41,003 nt of DNA from [Eubacterium] saphenum (GTDB lineage Bacteria > Bacillota > Clostridia > Lachnospirales > Anaerotignaceae), in the NCBI GenBank assembly GCA_004557645.1, contig SFGI01000017.1:1-41003 (forward strand). Direction: 5' to 3'. The position numbers and the translations under genes were made by a program. Below, piece by piece: positions 16,011 through 24,654 of this stretch; the first letter of the stretch is position 1, and each line of letters opens with the position of its first letter. Under the pieces are notes generated by a model that had not been told where the DNA came from, ran no database searches, and saw only the letters and a list, made by a program, of their open reading frames with translations.

Positions 16011-17752
16011 CATTGACGATTGATGGGAAAATTGCACAAGTGCCCAAGGGTACAACGATCATGGAGGCGGCAAAATCCGTCAATATCCAGATCCCTCATC
16101 TGTGCTATCTGAAAGAGATCAACGAGATCGCAGCCTGTCGTGTCTGCTGCGTAGAAGTAGAAGGCGAAAGAGCCATGGTTACAGCATGTAATAACCATGT
16201 GAAAGAGGGTATGGTGGTACATACCAATTCTCCCCGTGCCCGCACCACCCGCCGCACCAATGTGCAGCTGATTTTGTCTCAGCATGATTGCAAATGTGCG
16301 ACCTGCGTGCGCAGCGGCAATTGTCAGCTGCAGAATATCTCCAATGACTTGGGGATTCTGGAACTGCCTTTTGAGACCCAGCTGCCCAGAGGTCTTCGCA
16401 GTGCATGGACAAAGACCTTCCCTTTGTATCGGGACTTTAATAAATGCATCAAATGTATGCGCTGCATACAGGTTTGCGATAAGATCCAGACCCTGAGCAT
16501 CTGGGATCTGGCTGGTACCGGCAGCCGCACGACCATCGATGTATCCGGCAACCGTGTCATCAAGGATTCCGACTGTGCTTTGTGCGGTCAGTGCATCACC
16601 CATTGCCCTGTAGGCGGTCTGCGGGAACGGGATGACACTGCAAAAGCACGTATGGCCCTGGCAGATAAAGAAAAAATTACCGTAGTCCAGGTGGCTCCCG
16701 CTGTTCGTACTGCATGGGGGGAATATTTTGGACTGGATCGGGAAGAAGCGACCATGGAACGTATGGCTGCGGCTCTGCGTCGTTTGGGCTTTGACTATAT
16801 TTATGATACAAACTTCTCTGCGGACCTGACCATCATGGAAGAGGGCAATGAACTCCTGCATCGCCTGAAATCCGGCGCATTGGTTCGCTGGCCTATGTTT
16901 ACCAGCTGCTGTCCCGGCTGGGTGCGTTTCCTGAAGAGCCAGTATCCTGAATTGACCAGTCAGCTGTCCACCGCTAAATCTCCACAGCAGATGTTTGGTG
17001 CTGTGAGCAAAACATGGCTGGCGGAAAAGCTGAATGTGGCTCCTGAAAAGATCTGCTGCGTATCCATCATGCCTTGTGTAGCAAAAAAATCGGAAGCAGA
17101 ACTGCCCACCATGCGTGGTGAATCTGGCCCCGATGTGGATATCGTTCTGACAACCAGAGAATTGGTTCGCATGATGCGTGCGGATCAGCTGGATCCTCAT
17201 TTTATTGAGGAAGAACCTTTGGATGACCCTATGGGCGTTCATACCGGCGCAGGTGTGATCTTTGGTGCTACCGGCGGTGTTATGGAAGCGGCTTTGCGTA
17301 CAGTTTCTTATGTTCTGACGGGAGAAAATCCCGATCCCGATGCTTTTTCTGCCGTTCGTACCGAACCCGGTCTGCGGGAAGTTACATATACGGTAGCCGG
17401 TATTCCTGTTCGCTGTGCAGTAGTCAGCGGTCTGGGCAATGCCCGCAAGTTGATCGAACAGCTGAAGGAAGGCAAAGTGCATTATGATTTCGTGGAAGTG
17501 ATGGCTTGTCCCGGCGGCTGTGTCGGCGGCGGCGGTCAGCCCATTTCCGTAGAGGATGAAGAACTGTATGGTGTACGCGGAGAACGTCTGTATGAGCTGG
17601 ATCAGAACAATCCTCTGCGATTCTCTCATGAAAACCCCGTGGTACAGGCTTTGTATCAGGAATATCTGGGTGAGCCTTTGGGAGAAAAAGCCCATCATTT
17701 GCTCCATACGGATCATAAGGCATGGGATATGCCGGCGCAAAAGGAACAATAA
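16004..17752 (+). CDS. hydA: [FeFe]-hydrogenase catalytic subunit
   Basis: A 582-residue group A [FeFe]-hydrogenase that makes or consumes H2. A [2Fe-2S] domain comes first (Cys34, 45, 48, 62). Then come the His-ligated cluster (His94, Cys98, 101, 107) and two [4Fe-4S] clusters (Cys148/151/154/158 and Cys191/194/197/201). The H-cluster domain has P1 TSCCPGW (Cys302 proton relay, Cys303 ligand), P2 MPCVAKK (Cys358) and P3 MACPGGCVGGGGQP (Cys502, Cys506). All catalytic residues are intact. It lacks the extra C-terminal [2Fe-2S] domain of trimeric bifurcating enzymes. The start (ATGGTAA) overlaps the upstream stop. The maturation genes hydE, hydF and hydG are not in the window. Confidence 0.95.
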   Translation: MVTLTIDGKIAQVPKGTTIMEAAKSVNIQIPHLCYLKEINEIAACRVCCVEVEGERAMVTACNNHVKEGMVVHTNSPRARTTRRTNVQLILSQHDCKCATCVRSGNCQLQNISNDLGILELPFETQLPRGLRSAWTKTFPLYRDFNKCIKCMRCIQVCDKIQTLSIWDLAGTGSRTTIDVSGNRVIKDSDCALCGQCITHCPVGGLRERDDTAKARMALADKEKITVVQVAPAVRTAWGEYFGLDREEATMERMAAALRRLGFDYIYDTNFSADLTIMEEGNELLHRLKSGALVRWPMFTSCCPGWVRFLKSQYPELTSQLSTAKSPQQMFGAVSKTWLAEKLNVAPEKICCVSIMPCVAKKSEAELPTMRGESGPDVDIVLTTRELVRMMRADQLDPHFIEEEPLDDPMGVHTGAGVIFGATGGVMEAALRTVSYVLTGENPDPDAFSAVRTEPGLREVTYTVAGIPVRCAVVSGLGNARKLIEQLKEGKVHYDFVEVMACPGGCVGGGGQPISVEDEELYGVRGERLYELDQNNPLRFSHENPVVQALYQEYLGEPLGEKAHHLLHTDHKAWDMPAQKEQ

Positions 17753-17840
17753 GCAGGCATAAGCTAAAGAAAATCTGCGCGTTGTTCAAGCCAGAAAAGA
17801 CGATTTGAATCCCATAAGAATAGTTTGAAATGATTCGATA

Positions 17841-17882
17841 AAAAAATCGTGCATTGGATCAGATATCCGTGCACGATTTTTT
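17841..17882 (+). terminator. terminator of the hydrogenase operon
   Basis: A perfect 13-bp stem: AAAAAATCGTGCA (17841-17853) and TGCACGATTTTTT (17870-17882), with GGAT/ATCC inside the loop. It is symmetric and could work in both directions. Confidence 0.9.
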
Positions 17883-18028
17883 GCGTTATGGAATGAATTG
17901 GCATGGAATGAGGGGATGGAATAGATGGAAGATTTTAGATATTCTGGAAGAAAAAAGAAGTGGGTTCTTCTGTTCACCGATCATAGGCTGGATCCCAGAA
18001 AGAATACTGCGGTTTCTGCTGATTTTTG
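17883..18028. other. intergenic stretch with no gene
   Basis: Between the hydrogenase terminator and the permease promoter I see no supported gene and no known RNA. The conserved loop sequences of a purine riboswitch are absent from both this stretch and the permease leader (18064-18166). Confidence 0.4.
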
Positions 18029-18057
18029 TTGCAAATTGAAGGTTTTTTTATTATAAT
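18029..18057 (+). promoter_or_regulatory. promoter of the purine permease genes
   Basis: TTGCAA (18029-18034), 17-bp spacer and TATAAT (18052-18057), preceded by an AT-rich run. The start would fall near 18064, leaving a leader of about 100 bases. Confidence 0.65.
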
Positions 18058-18166
18058 ATCATGCGGCAATTACTCAGAAAATGCCTGTTTTGAAAAAGAG
18101 CAAAGATGTTTGAAAAGGTACGTTTCTATATAAAAAAAGGTAAAAAGAGGAGGAGTAAAAAGAAAA

Positions 18167-19498
18167 ATGGGTACCAAAGAATGTAGTGTAAACAACATTT
18201 ACCAGTTGGAGGGCAGAGTGCCTGTGCTGAAGGCGATTCCCTTCGGCCTGCAGCATATTCTGGCAATGTTTGTTGCAAACCTGACCCCTATTACGATCAT
18301 TGCGGCGGCAGGGGGCCTTTCTCAGGCTGAAATCGCGATCCTGCTGCAGAATGCCATGTTTATTGCAGGTATCGCAACATTGATCCAGCTGTATCCCATC
18401 TGGAAGGTCGGTTCCGGTCTGCCCATCGTTATGGGTGTCAGCTTCACATTTGTAACAGTTTTATGTACCGTTGCGGCAAATTACGGATATCCCGCAGTCA
18501 TGGGGGCCGTTTTGGTTGGCGGTATCTTTGAAGGCACATTGGGGCTGATGGCAAAATATTGGAGAAAGCTGATCGCTCCTGTGGTAGCTGCTTCTGTTGT
18601 AACAGCCATCGGTATGTCCCTGTTCTCTGTAGGCGCAAGATCCTTTGGCGGCGGCTATACGGAGGATTTCGGTTCTGCCCAGAATCTGCTGCTGGGTACG
18701 ATCACATTGATCGCATGCCTGGGCTGGAACTGCTTTGCAAAGGGCTATCTGAAACAGCTTTCCGTTCTGGTTGGCCTGTTTGTGGGATATATCGTAGCGA
18801 TTTTTATGGGCAAGGTGGATCTTTCCGTTATTTTTTCCGGCGGTGTTGTTTCTCTGCCTAAGCTCCTGCCCTATACACCGGAATTCCATGCCGGTGCCAT
18901 CCTTTCTGTCTGCATCATTTTCCTGGTATCCGCAGCAGAAACCATCGGCGATACGACTGCCATGGTATCCACAGGGCTGAATCGAGAGATCGAAAGCAGG
19001 GAAATTTCCGGCTCTCTGGCCTGTGACGGCTATGCATCTGCCATTTCTTCTCTGCTGGGCTGTCCTCCTGTAACATCTTTTTCCCAGAACGTTGGCCTGG
19101 TGGCGATGACAAAGGTCGTAAACAGATTTACCATCATGACAGGTGCGGGCTGCATGATTTTGGCAGGGCTTCTGCCTCCTGTAGGGAACTTTTTTGCGTC
19201 CCTGCCCGAATCCGTATTGGGCGGCTGTACGATCATGATGTTCGGTACGATCATGACAAGCGGTATGCAGATGCTGGCAAAGGCTGGCTTCACCCAGAGA
19301 AATATTACTATCGCAGCTCTTTCCCTGGCTGTTGGCGTTGGCTTTACAGCGGCAAGTGAGATCGATCTGTGGCGTATTTTCCCTGAAATGATCCAGGCTG
19401 TATTCTCTGCAAATGTAGTAGCAGTGGTATTTGTTGTATCCATCGTGCTGAACCTGATCCTGCCGAAAAATATGGATGTGGAAAAAATCGTAGAATGA
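18167..19498 (+). CDS. NCS2-family xanthine/uracil permease (first copy)
   Basis: A 443-residue membrane transporter of the nucleobase-cation symporter-2 family with about 12-14 hydrophobic segments. Diagnostic pieces are PFGLQHILAMFVANLTPI (about residues 24-41), GLPIVMGVSFTFV (about 85-97), the motif SAAETIGDTTAM (about 257-268) containing the substrate-contact Glu, and TSFSQNVGLVAMTKVVNR (about 305-322). Family members take up xanthine, uric acid or uracil with H+ or Na+. GAGGAGT precedes the ATG. It is followed 23 bp later by a second copy and then by a molybdenum hydroxylase, so a purine is the likely cargo. Confidence 0.92.
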   Translation: MGTKECSVNNIYQLEGRVPVLKAIPFGLQHILAMFVANLTPITIIAAAGGLSQAEIAILLQNAMFIAGIATLIQLYPIWKVGSGLPIVMGVSFTFVTVLCTVAANYGYPAVMGAVLVGGIFEGTLGLMAKYWRKLIAPVVAASVVTAIGMSLFSVGARSFGGGYTEDFGSAQNLLLGTITLIACLGWNCFAKGYLKQLSVLVGLFVGYIVAIFMGKVDLSVIFSGGVVSLPKLLPYTPEFHAGAILSVCIIFLVSAAETIGDTTAMVSTGLNREIESREISGSLACDGYASAISSLLGCPPVTSFSQNVGLVAMTKVVNRFTIMTGAGCMILAGLLPPVGNFFASLPESVLGGCTIMMFGTIMTSGMQMLAKAGFTQRNITIAALSLAVGVGFTAASEIDLWRIFPEMIQAVFSANVVAVVFVVSIVLNLILPKNMDVEKIVE

Positions 19499-19521
19499 TA
19501 GTTTGAATGAGAGGGTTTGTT

Positions 19522-20919
19522 ATGTCTAAAGAAATCAAATATTCCAGCCCCTATGAATTTGAAGGGCGGATTCCTTTGAAGCAGGCAGTTCCTTTGGGGC
19601 TGCAGCATGTGCTTGCCATGTTCGTTGGCAACTTGACTCCAGTTATGATCATCAGCGGTGCCTGCGGCATCGCAGCCGGCTCTGCACTGCAGATCTCTTT
19701 GCTGCAGAATGCTATGCTGATCGCCGGTATCGTTACATTGATCCAGCTGTTCGCCATTGGCCCCTGCGGCGGTAAAGTTCCCATCATTATGGGTACAAGC
19801 TCCGGGTTTATCGGTGTGTGCAATTCCGTTGCCGGTGTTATGGGGGGCGGTGTCCTTTCCTATGGTGCCATCATGGGGGCTTCCATCATTGGCGGTCTGC
19901 TGGAAACGGTGCTGGGCTTTATTCTGAAGCCTCTGCGCAGATTTTTCCCTCCTGTTGTAACAGGTACGGTGGTTTTGTCCATTGGTCTTTCTCTGATCAG
20001 TGTTGGTGTTGGTTCTTTTGGCGGCGGCAGCAATGCTGCGGATTATGGCTCTTTGGAAAACCTGTTCCTGGGCTTGCTGGTGCTGGTGGTCATCATTATT
20101 TTGAAGCACTGCACAAAGGGGATCACTTCTACAGCAGCCATCCTGTTTGGGATCATTGTTGGCTATATTGCATCTTGCATTATGTCTGTAGTACTGAATC
20201 CTGTGGGCATTACAGCAGAAGGTGTGGAATATACAAAGGCATGGGTGCTGAACTGGGACAAGGTGGCAGAAGCCTCTTGGTTTGCTATTCCTGAACTGAT
20301 GCCAGTAGATATTGTGTTTGATGCCCGGGCCATCCTGCCTGTTGCTATCATGTTCATCGTAACGGCGGTGGAAACAGTGGGGGATATCTCCGGTGTTATG
20401 GAAGGCGGTATGGGCAGAGAAGCAACGGATAAGGAACTGTCCGGCGGTATCATTTGTGATGGTTTGGGTTCTTCCTTTGCAGCGTTGTTTGGTGTATTGC
20501 CCAATACATCCTTCTCTCAGAACGTTGGTCTGGTCACCATGACAAAGATCGTAAACCGTTTTGCTTTGGCCATCGGCGGCATCTTTTTGATCCTTTGCGG
20601 CCTGTTCCCTAAGGTGGGCGCGCTCATTTCTATCATGCCCCAGTCTGTATTGGGCGGTGCGGCTGTTATGATGTTCTCTTCCATCGTTGTCAGCGGTATT
20701 CAGCTCATCACAAAGAACCCTATGACAGCCAGAAGCATCTCTATCGTTTCCGTTGCACTGGGTCTGGGATATGGCTTGGGGGCAAATACAGCGATTCTGG
20801 CAGGTCTGCCCCAGGGCATCCTGCTGATCTTCGGCGGTTCCGGCATCGTGCCTGCGGCCGTGGTTGCGATCTTGATGAATGTAGTCCTTCCCAAGGAACA
20901 GGAAGATCAGAATATCTGA
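19522..20919 (+). CDS. NCS2-family xanthine/uracil permease (second copy)
   Basis: A 465-residue paralogue of the preceding permease with the same signatures: PLGLQHVLAMFVGNLTPV, KVPIIMGTSSGFIG, TAVETVGDISGVMEGG and TSFSQNVGLVTMTKIVNR. It differs by a longer periplasmic segment (about residues 215-255). The start is placed at ATG 19522 (MSKEIKYSS) because GAGAGGG lies just upstream of it; an ATG at 19507 would put the ribosome site inside the gene. Two adjacent but diverged copies suggest different purine substrates or affinities, for example xanthine versus uric acid. Confidence 0.92.
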   Translation: MSKEIKYSSPYEFEGRIPLKQAVPLGLQHVLAMFVGNLTPVMIISGACGIAAGSALQISLLQNAMLIAGIVTLIQLFAIGPCGGKVPIIMGTSSGFIGVCNSVAGVMGGGVLSYGAIMGASIIGGLLETVLGFILKPLRRFFPPVVTGTVVLSIGLSLISVGVGSFGGGSNAADYGSLENLFLGLLVLVVIIILKHCTKGITSTAAILFGIIVGYIASCIMSVVLNPVGITAEGVEYTKAWVLNWDKVAEASWFAIPELMPVDIVFDARAILPVAIMFIVTAVETVGDISGVMEGGMGREATDKELSGGIICDGLGSSFAALFGVLPNTSFSQNVGLVTMTKIVNRFALAIGGIFLILCGLFPKVGALISIMPQSVLGGAAVMMFSSIVVSGIQLITKNPMTARSISIVSVALGLGYGLGANTAILAGLPQGILLIFGGSGIVPAAVVAILMNVVLPKEQEDQNI

Positions 20920-20924
20920 TTTCC

Positions 20925-20953
20925 TTGTAAAAATACATAAAATAAGATAAAAT
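20925..20953 (+). promoter_or_regulatory. possible promoter of the xdh genes
   Basis: TTGTAA (20925-20930), 17-bp spacer and TAAAAT (20948-20953), in the 74-bp gap before xdhB. It would allow the hydroxylase to be expressed apart from the permeases, although read-through from upstream is also likely because no terminator is seen. Confidence 0.5.
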
Positions 20954-20993
20954 GAATCATATATGAGAAAGAAAAATTCAGGGAGGCGAAACC

Positions 20994-21788
20994 ATGTTAC
21001 AGATCAATCAGTATGTAAAAGTTTCCAGTCTCGACGAAGCGTATGAACTGAACCAGAAAAAGAATAACGTCATCATTGGCGGTATGCATTGGCTGAAGAT
21101 GATGGATCGCATGGTGGGAACTGCCATTGATCTGTCCGGTTTGGGCTTGGATCAGATCGTAGAGACGGAAGATGCATTCGAGATCGGATGTATGGTAACG
21201 TTAAGACAACTGGAACAGCATAAGGGTCTCAATACATACACAGCAGGCGCAGTTGCCGATGCTGTGAAGGATATTGTTGGTGTGCAGTTCAGAAATACTG
21301 CAACAGTGGGCGGTTCTATCTTCGGCAGATACGGTTTTTCTGATGTGCTGACCGTATTTCTGGCACTGGATACCACAGTGGTTTGTCATAAAGCAGGCGA
21401 AATTTCTCTGGAGGAATATGCGAAACTGCCCCAAGACAGAGATATTCTGGTCAAGCTGATCGTGAAAAAGGTGCCTGTGGCAGTGGCTTATCTGGCCCAG
21501 AGACACGCAAGAACAGACTTCCCCATCCTGACCTGTGCAGTCAGCTATCGGAATGGCATATGGCATGCGGCTGTGGGCGCAAGACCCGGCAGAGCGGAAC
21601 TGGTGGCGGATGAAAATAAACTGGTAAGCGGCGAAACAGCTACAGCAGAGGAGGCAAAAGCCTTTGGGGAATCTGTGGCGAAGCAGCTGAGATATAACGG
21701 CAATATGAGAGGCAGTGCGGAATATCGTCAGCAGATCACTCCCGTATTGGTAAAAAGAGCAATGCTTGCAGCAGGAAAGGGGCGTTGA
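20994..21788 (+). CDS. xdhB: molybdenum hydroxylase FAD-binding subunit
   Basis: A 264-residue subunit of the xanthine dehydrogenase family that passes electrons from the iron-sulfur subunit to the final acceptor. The FAD-binding motifs are NVIIGGMHWLK (about residues 19-29) and TATVGGSIFGRYGFSDVL (about 102-119). The C-terminal CO-dehydrogenase flavoprotein domain (about 160-260) includes DFPILTCAVSYRNG. No extra [4Fe-4S] insertion of the 4-hydroxybenzoyl-CoA reductase kind is evident. AGGGAGG precedes ATG 20994. Its stop overlaps the start of the next subunit (TGATG). Confidence 0.9.
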   Translation: MLQINQYVKVSSLDEAYELNQKKNNVIIGGMHWLKMMDRMVGTAIDLSGLGLDQIVETEDAFEIGCMVTLRQLEQHKGLNTYTAGAVADAVKDIVGVQFRNTATVGGSIFGRYGFSDVLTVFLALDTTVVCHKAGEISLEEYAKLPQDRDILVKLIVKKVPVAVAYLAQRHARTDFPILTCAVSYRNGIWHAAVGARPGRAELVADENKLVSGETATAEEAKAFGESVAKQLRYNGNMRGSAEYRQQITPVLVKRAMLAAGKGR

Positions 21789-22261
21789 TGATGGAATTGA
21801 AATTCAGCCTGAACGGCAAAAAGGTTTCTACAATCATTGAAGCAGACAGCCTGCTGATTGATGTAGTCAGAGATTTGGGTTGCCTCAGCGTTAAAAGAGG
21901 CTGTGAAACATCCAACTGTGGTCTTTGTACTGTATTTGTGAATGAAAAGCCTGTATTATCCTGCTCCGTGCTGGCGGCAAGAGTGGAAGGCCAGAATGTA
22001 ACAACATTGGAAGGCCTGCAGGAAGAAGCGGCGGAATTTGGTGCATTCCTGGCGGATCAGGGGGCAGAACAGTGCGGCTTCTGCAATCCTGGTTTTATGA
22101 TGAATGCCATTGCTATGTTCCGGGAAAACCCTCACCCCGAGGAAGAAGAGATCCTGTCCTATCTGGCGGGCAATCTTTGCCGCTGCTCCGGATATGAAGG
22201 GCAGCTGCGCAGCATTCAGGCGTATCTGGCGTTCAAAGACAGTCAAAAAGGAGGTGCCTGA
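21788..22261 (+). CDS. xdhC: molybdenum hydroxylase [2Fe-2S] subunit
   Basis: A 157-residue subunit with two [2Fe-2S] clusters, the wire between the molybdenum site and FAD. The plant-ferredoxin-like cluster uses Cys39, Cys44, Cys47 (GCETSNCGLC) and a fourth Cys near residue 59. The second cluster uses CGFCNPG and CRCSGY (about residues 97-141). Length is normal for the separate small subunit of three-gene hydroxylases. ATG 21788 overlaps the xdhB stop; the next Met three bases on is equally possible. xdhA begins 1 bp after the stop. Confidence 0.93.
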   Translation: MMELKFSLNGKKVSTIIEADSLLIDVVRDLGCLSVKRGCETSNCGLCTVFVNEKPVLSCSVLAARVEGQNVTTLEGLQEEAAEFGAFLADQGAEQCGFCNPGFMMNAIAMFRENPHPEEEEILSYLAGNLCRCSGYEGQLRSIQAYLAFKDSQKGGA

Positions 22262-22262
22262 T

Positions 22263-24560
22263 ATGCGTGTTGTAAATCAGCCCATCCGCAAGAAGGATGC
22301 CATGGCTCTGGTAACGGGCAAACCTGTTTATACAGGGGATCTGGTAGAGAAAAATGCACTGGTGGTAAAGCTGCTCCACAGCCCCCACGCCAATGCTATC
22401 ATTCAGGAGATCGATACTTCTGTTGCCATGAAGGTGCCCGGTATCGAAGCAATTTTTACTTATAAAGATGTTCCCCAGAAACGGTTTACTATGGCGGGGC
22501 AGACCTATCCGGAACCCAGCCCCTATGACAGACTGATCATGGATCAGCATGTGAGATATCATGGTGATATCGTTGCTATCGTTGCAGGGGAAAATGAAAA
22601 AGCAGTCAATAAGGCAATGAAGCTTATCAAGGTAAAATATGATGTGCTGCCTGCGGTGCTGGATTTCCGCACAGCGAAGGATAATGAAACGCTGGTGCAT
22701 CCCGAAGAAAACTGGGTGGCAAATTGCCCTGTTGGTGCAGATAACAAACGGAACCTTTGCGCCCATGAGGTCAGCGGTCACGGCGATGTGGATGCTGTTC
22801 TGGCAGACTGCGATATCGTCATGGAACGTACCTATCATACAAAGGCAAACAGCCAGGCTATGATGGAAACCTTCCGTACCTATACTTATATGGATACCTA
22901 TGGCAGACTGAATATCCTCAGTGCCACACAGATCGTGTTCCATGTGAGAAGAATCGTGGCACAGGCACTGGATATCCCAAAATCCAAGGTCCGTGTGACA
23001 AAACCCCGTATCGGCGGCGGCTTTGGTGCAAAGCAGACCAGTGTAACGGAAGTATATCCTGCTTTCGTTACATGGAAAACAGGCAAGCCTGCTTATCTGG
23101 TATACAGCAGAAAAGAAACCCAGACCAGCGGCTGTCCCAGACATGAAATGGAATTGACGGTAAAGGTCGGTGCCATGAAAGATGGCCGTATCCGTGCATT
23201 GGAGGTTTATACCCTTTCCAATACAGGTGCTTATGGGGAACATGGTCCTACTACAGTAGGTCTGTCCGGGCATAAACCCATTCCGCTGTATAATAAATAT
23301 CAGGAAGCCCATCGTTTCTCCTATGATGTCGTTTATACGAACGTACAGGCGGCGGGGGCATACCGTGGCTATGGTGCCACACAGGGCATCTTTGCCGTGG
23401 AGACCATTGTAAATGAATTGGCAGCGGAACTGAAAATGGACCCTGTGGCTTTGCGTGAGCTGAATATTGTCAGAGAAGGACAGGTCATGCCTGCTTATTA
23501 CGGGGAAACCTGCAATTCCTGTGCCCTGGACCGTTGTCTGGCTGCCACAGCAGAAAGAATCAAATGGAATGAAAAATATCCTTGCAAAGATATGGGCAAC
23601 GGAAAAATCCGCAGCGTCGGCGTGGCTATGTCCATGCAGGGCTCCTCTATCTCCAACTGTGACGTTGGCGGTGCGACTATCAAGCTGAACGATGATGGCT
23701 TCTATGCACTGCATATCGGTGCGGCAGACATGGGGACAGGCTGTGATACAGTTCTGGCCCAGATGGCGGCAGAAGTGATGGAATGTGACGTGGACAATAT
23801 CATTGTTTATGGTGCAGATACAGATATTTCTCCCTATGATTCCGGCTCCTACGCATCCTCTACTACTTATTTGACAGGGAATGCGGTGGCAGATGCCTGC
23901 ACGAAGCTGAGAGAAAGCCTGCAGAAGATCGGTGCGTCCATCATGGGCTGCAGTGTGGAAGAAACAGGCTTCGACGGGAAGAAAGTCTATCGTCTGGAAG
24001 CTGTAGAAGGAGAGAAAAACGAAGTATCTCTGGTGGATATCGCGACAGCGTCTATGGTAAATAACTACTATGAAACGCAGTTTACCTCTATGGTTTCTTC
24101 TCCCGTTTCTCCTCCTCCCTTTATGGTCGGCATGGCAGAAGTAGAGATCGATACGGAAACCGGCGATATCAAAGTCCTGAATTACGAAGCGACTGTGGAC
24201 TGCGGTACGCCCATCAACCCCAATCTGGCCCGTGTGCAGACAGAAGGCGGCATTGGTCAGGGCATTGGTATGGCATTGTATGAGGATATCACATACGGCG
24301 CCGATGGTGCCATTGCGGAAAATTCCTTTATGCAGTATAAAATCCCTACCCGTCAGGATGTGGGTCGTATCCATGTGGAATTTGAAGCAAGCTATGAACC
24401 TTCCCAGCATTTTGGGGCAAAATCCATCGGGGAAGTTGTCATCAATACACCTTCTCCTGCTATTGCCCATGCGGTTTATAACGCAACAGGCGTTTGGTTC
24501 AGAGAACTGCCGATCACCCCTGAAAAGATACTGAAAGGGCTGCAGGAAAAAAATAAATGA
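22263..24560 (+). CDS. xdhA: molybdenum hydroxylase catalytic subunit (xanthine dehydrogenase family)
   Basis: A 765-residue molybdopterin-binding subunit, the site of hydroxylation of a purine or related heterocycle. The a/b hammerhead domain spans about residues 15-125. Cofactor-binding signatures are RIGGGFGAKQTS (about 248-259), AAGAYRGYGATQGIFAVE and SGSYASSTTYLTGNA. The expected catalytic Glu lies in GAKSIGEVVINTPSPA near residue 725. ATG 22263, with AAAGGAGGTG upstream, gives the usual short N terminus (MRVVNQPIRKKDAMALVTGK). The maturation genes downstream suggest it is a selenium-dependent hydroxylase. The substrate is inferred from the permeases to be xanthine or another purine; nicotinate-like substrates are not excluded. 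Confidence 0.9.
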   Translation: MRVVNQPIRKKDAMALVTGKPVYTGDLVEKNALVVKLLHSPHANAIIQEIDTSVAMKVPGIEAIFTYKDVPQKRFTMAGQTYPEPSPYDRLIMDQHVRYHGDIVAIVAGENEKAVNKAMKLIKVKYDVLPAVLDFRTAKDNETLVHPEENWVANCPVGADNKRNLCAHEVSGHGDVDAVLADCDIVMERTYHTKANSQAMMETFRTYTYMDTYGRLNILSATQIVFHVRRIVAQALDIPKSKVRVTKPRIGGGFGAKQTSVTEVYPAFVTWKTGKPAYLVYSRKETQTSGCPRHEMELTVKVGAMKDGRIRALEVYTLSNTGAYGEHGPTTVGLSGHKPIPLYNKYQEAHRFSYDVVYTNVQAAGAYRGYGATQGIFAVETIVNELAAELKMDPVALRELNIVREGQVMPAYYGETCNSCALDRCLAATAERIKWNEKYPCKDMGNGKIRSVGVAMSMQGSSISNCDVGGATIKLNDDGFYALHIGAADMGTGCDTVLAQMAAEVMECDVDNIIVYGADTDISPYDSGSYASSTTYLTGNAVADACTKLRESLQKIGASIMGCSVEETGFDGKKVYRLEAVEGEKNEVSLVDIATASMVNNYYETQFTSMVSSPVSPPPFMVGMAEVEIDTETGDIKVLNYEATVDCGTPINPNLARVQTEGGIGQGIGMALYEDITYGADGAIAENSFMQYKIPTRQDVGRIHVEFEASYEPSQHFGAKSIGEVVINTPSPAIAHAVYNATGVWFRELPITPEKILKGLQEKNK

Positions 24561-24570
24561 TAAATCATAA

Positions 24571-24607
24571 GGCACTGAAGGCTGTCACTGCCTCAGTGCC
24601 CTTTTTT
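24571..24607 (+). terminator. terminator between xdhA and selD
   Basis: GGCACTGA (24571-24578) and GGC (24580-24582) pair with GCC (24590-24592) and TCAGTGCC (24593-24600), with one bulged A and a 7-base loop. C and six T follow (24601-24607). It separates the hydroxylase genes from the maturation genes. No clear promoter is seen before selD, so partial read-through may set the ratio. Confidence 0.85.
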
Positions 24608-24654
24608 GAAATGCGTTATATTTTAAAAAAAATAACGAAAAAGAGGTAGATGTT

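Noticed and set aside
14184..16055. Long minus-strand open frames opposite the hydrogenase, xdhA and permease genes
   Set aside because: They lack ribosome sites and recognisable domains and simply mirror the codon pattern of the plus-strand genes.
18029..18166. Purine riboswitch before the xanthine permeases
   Set aside because: No three-way junction or conserved loop sequences of that class can be found in the leader.
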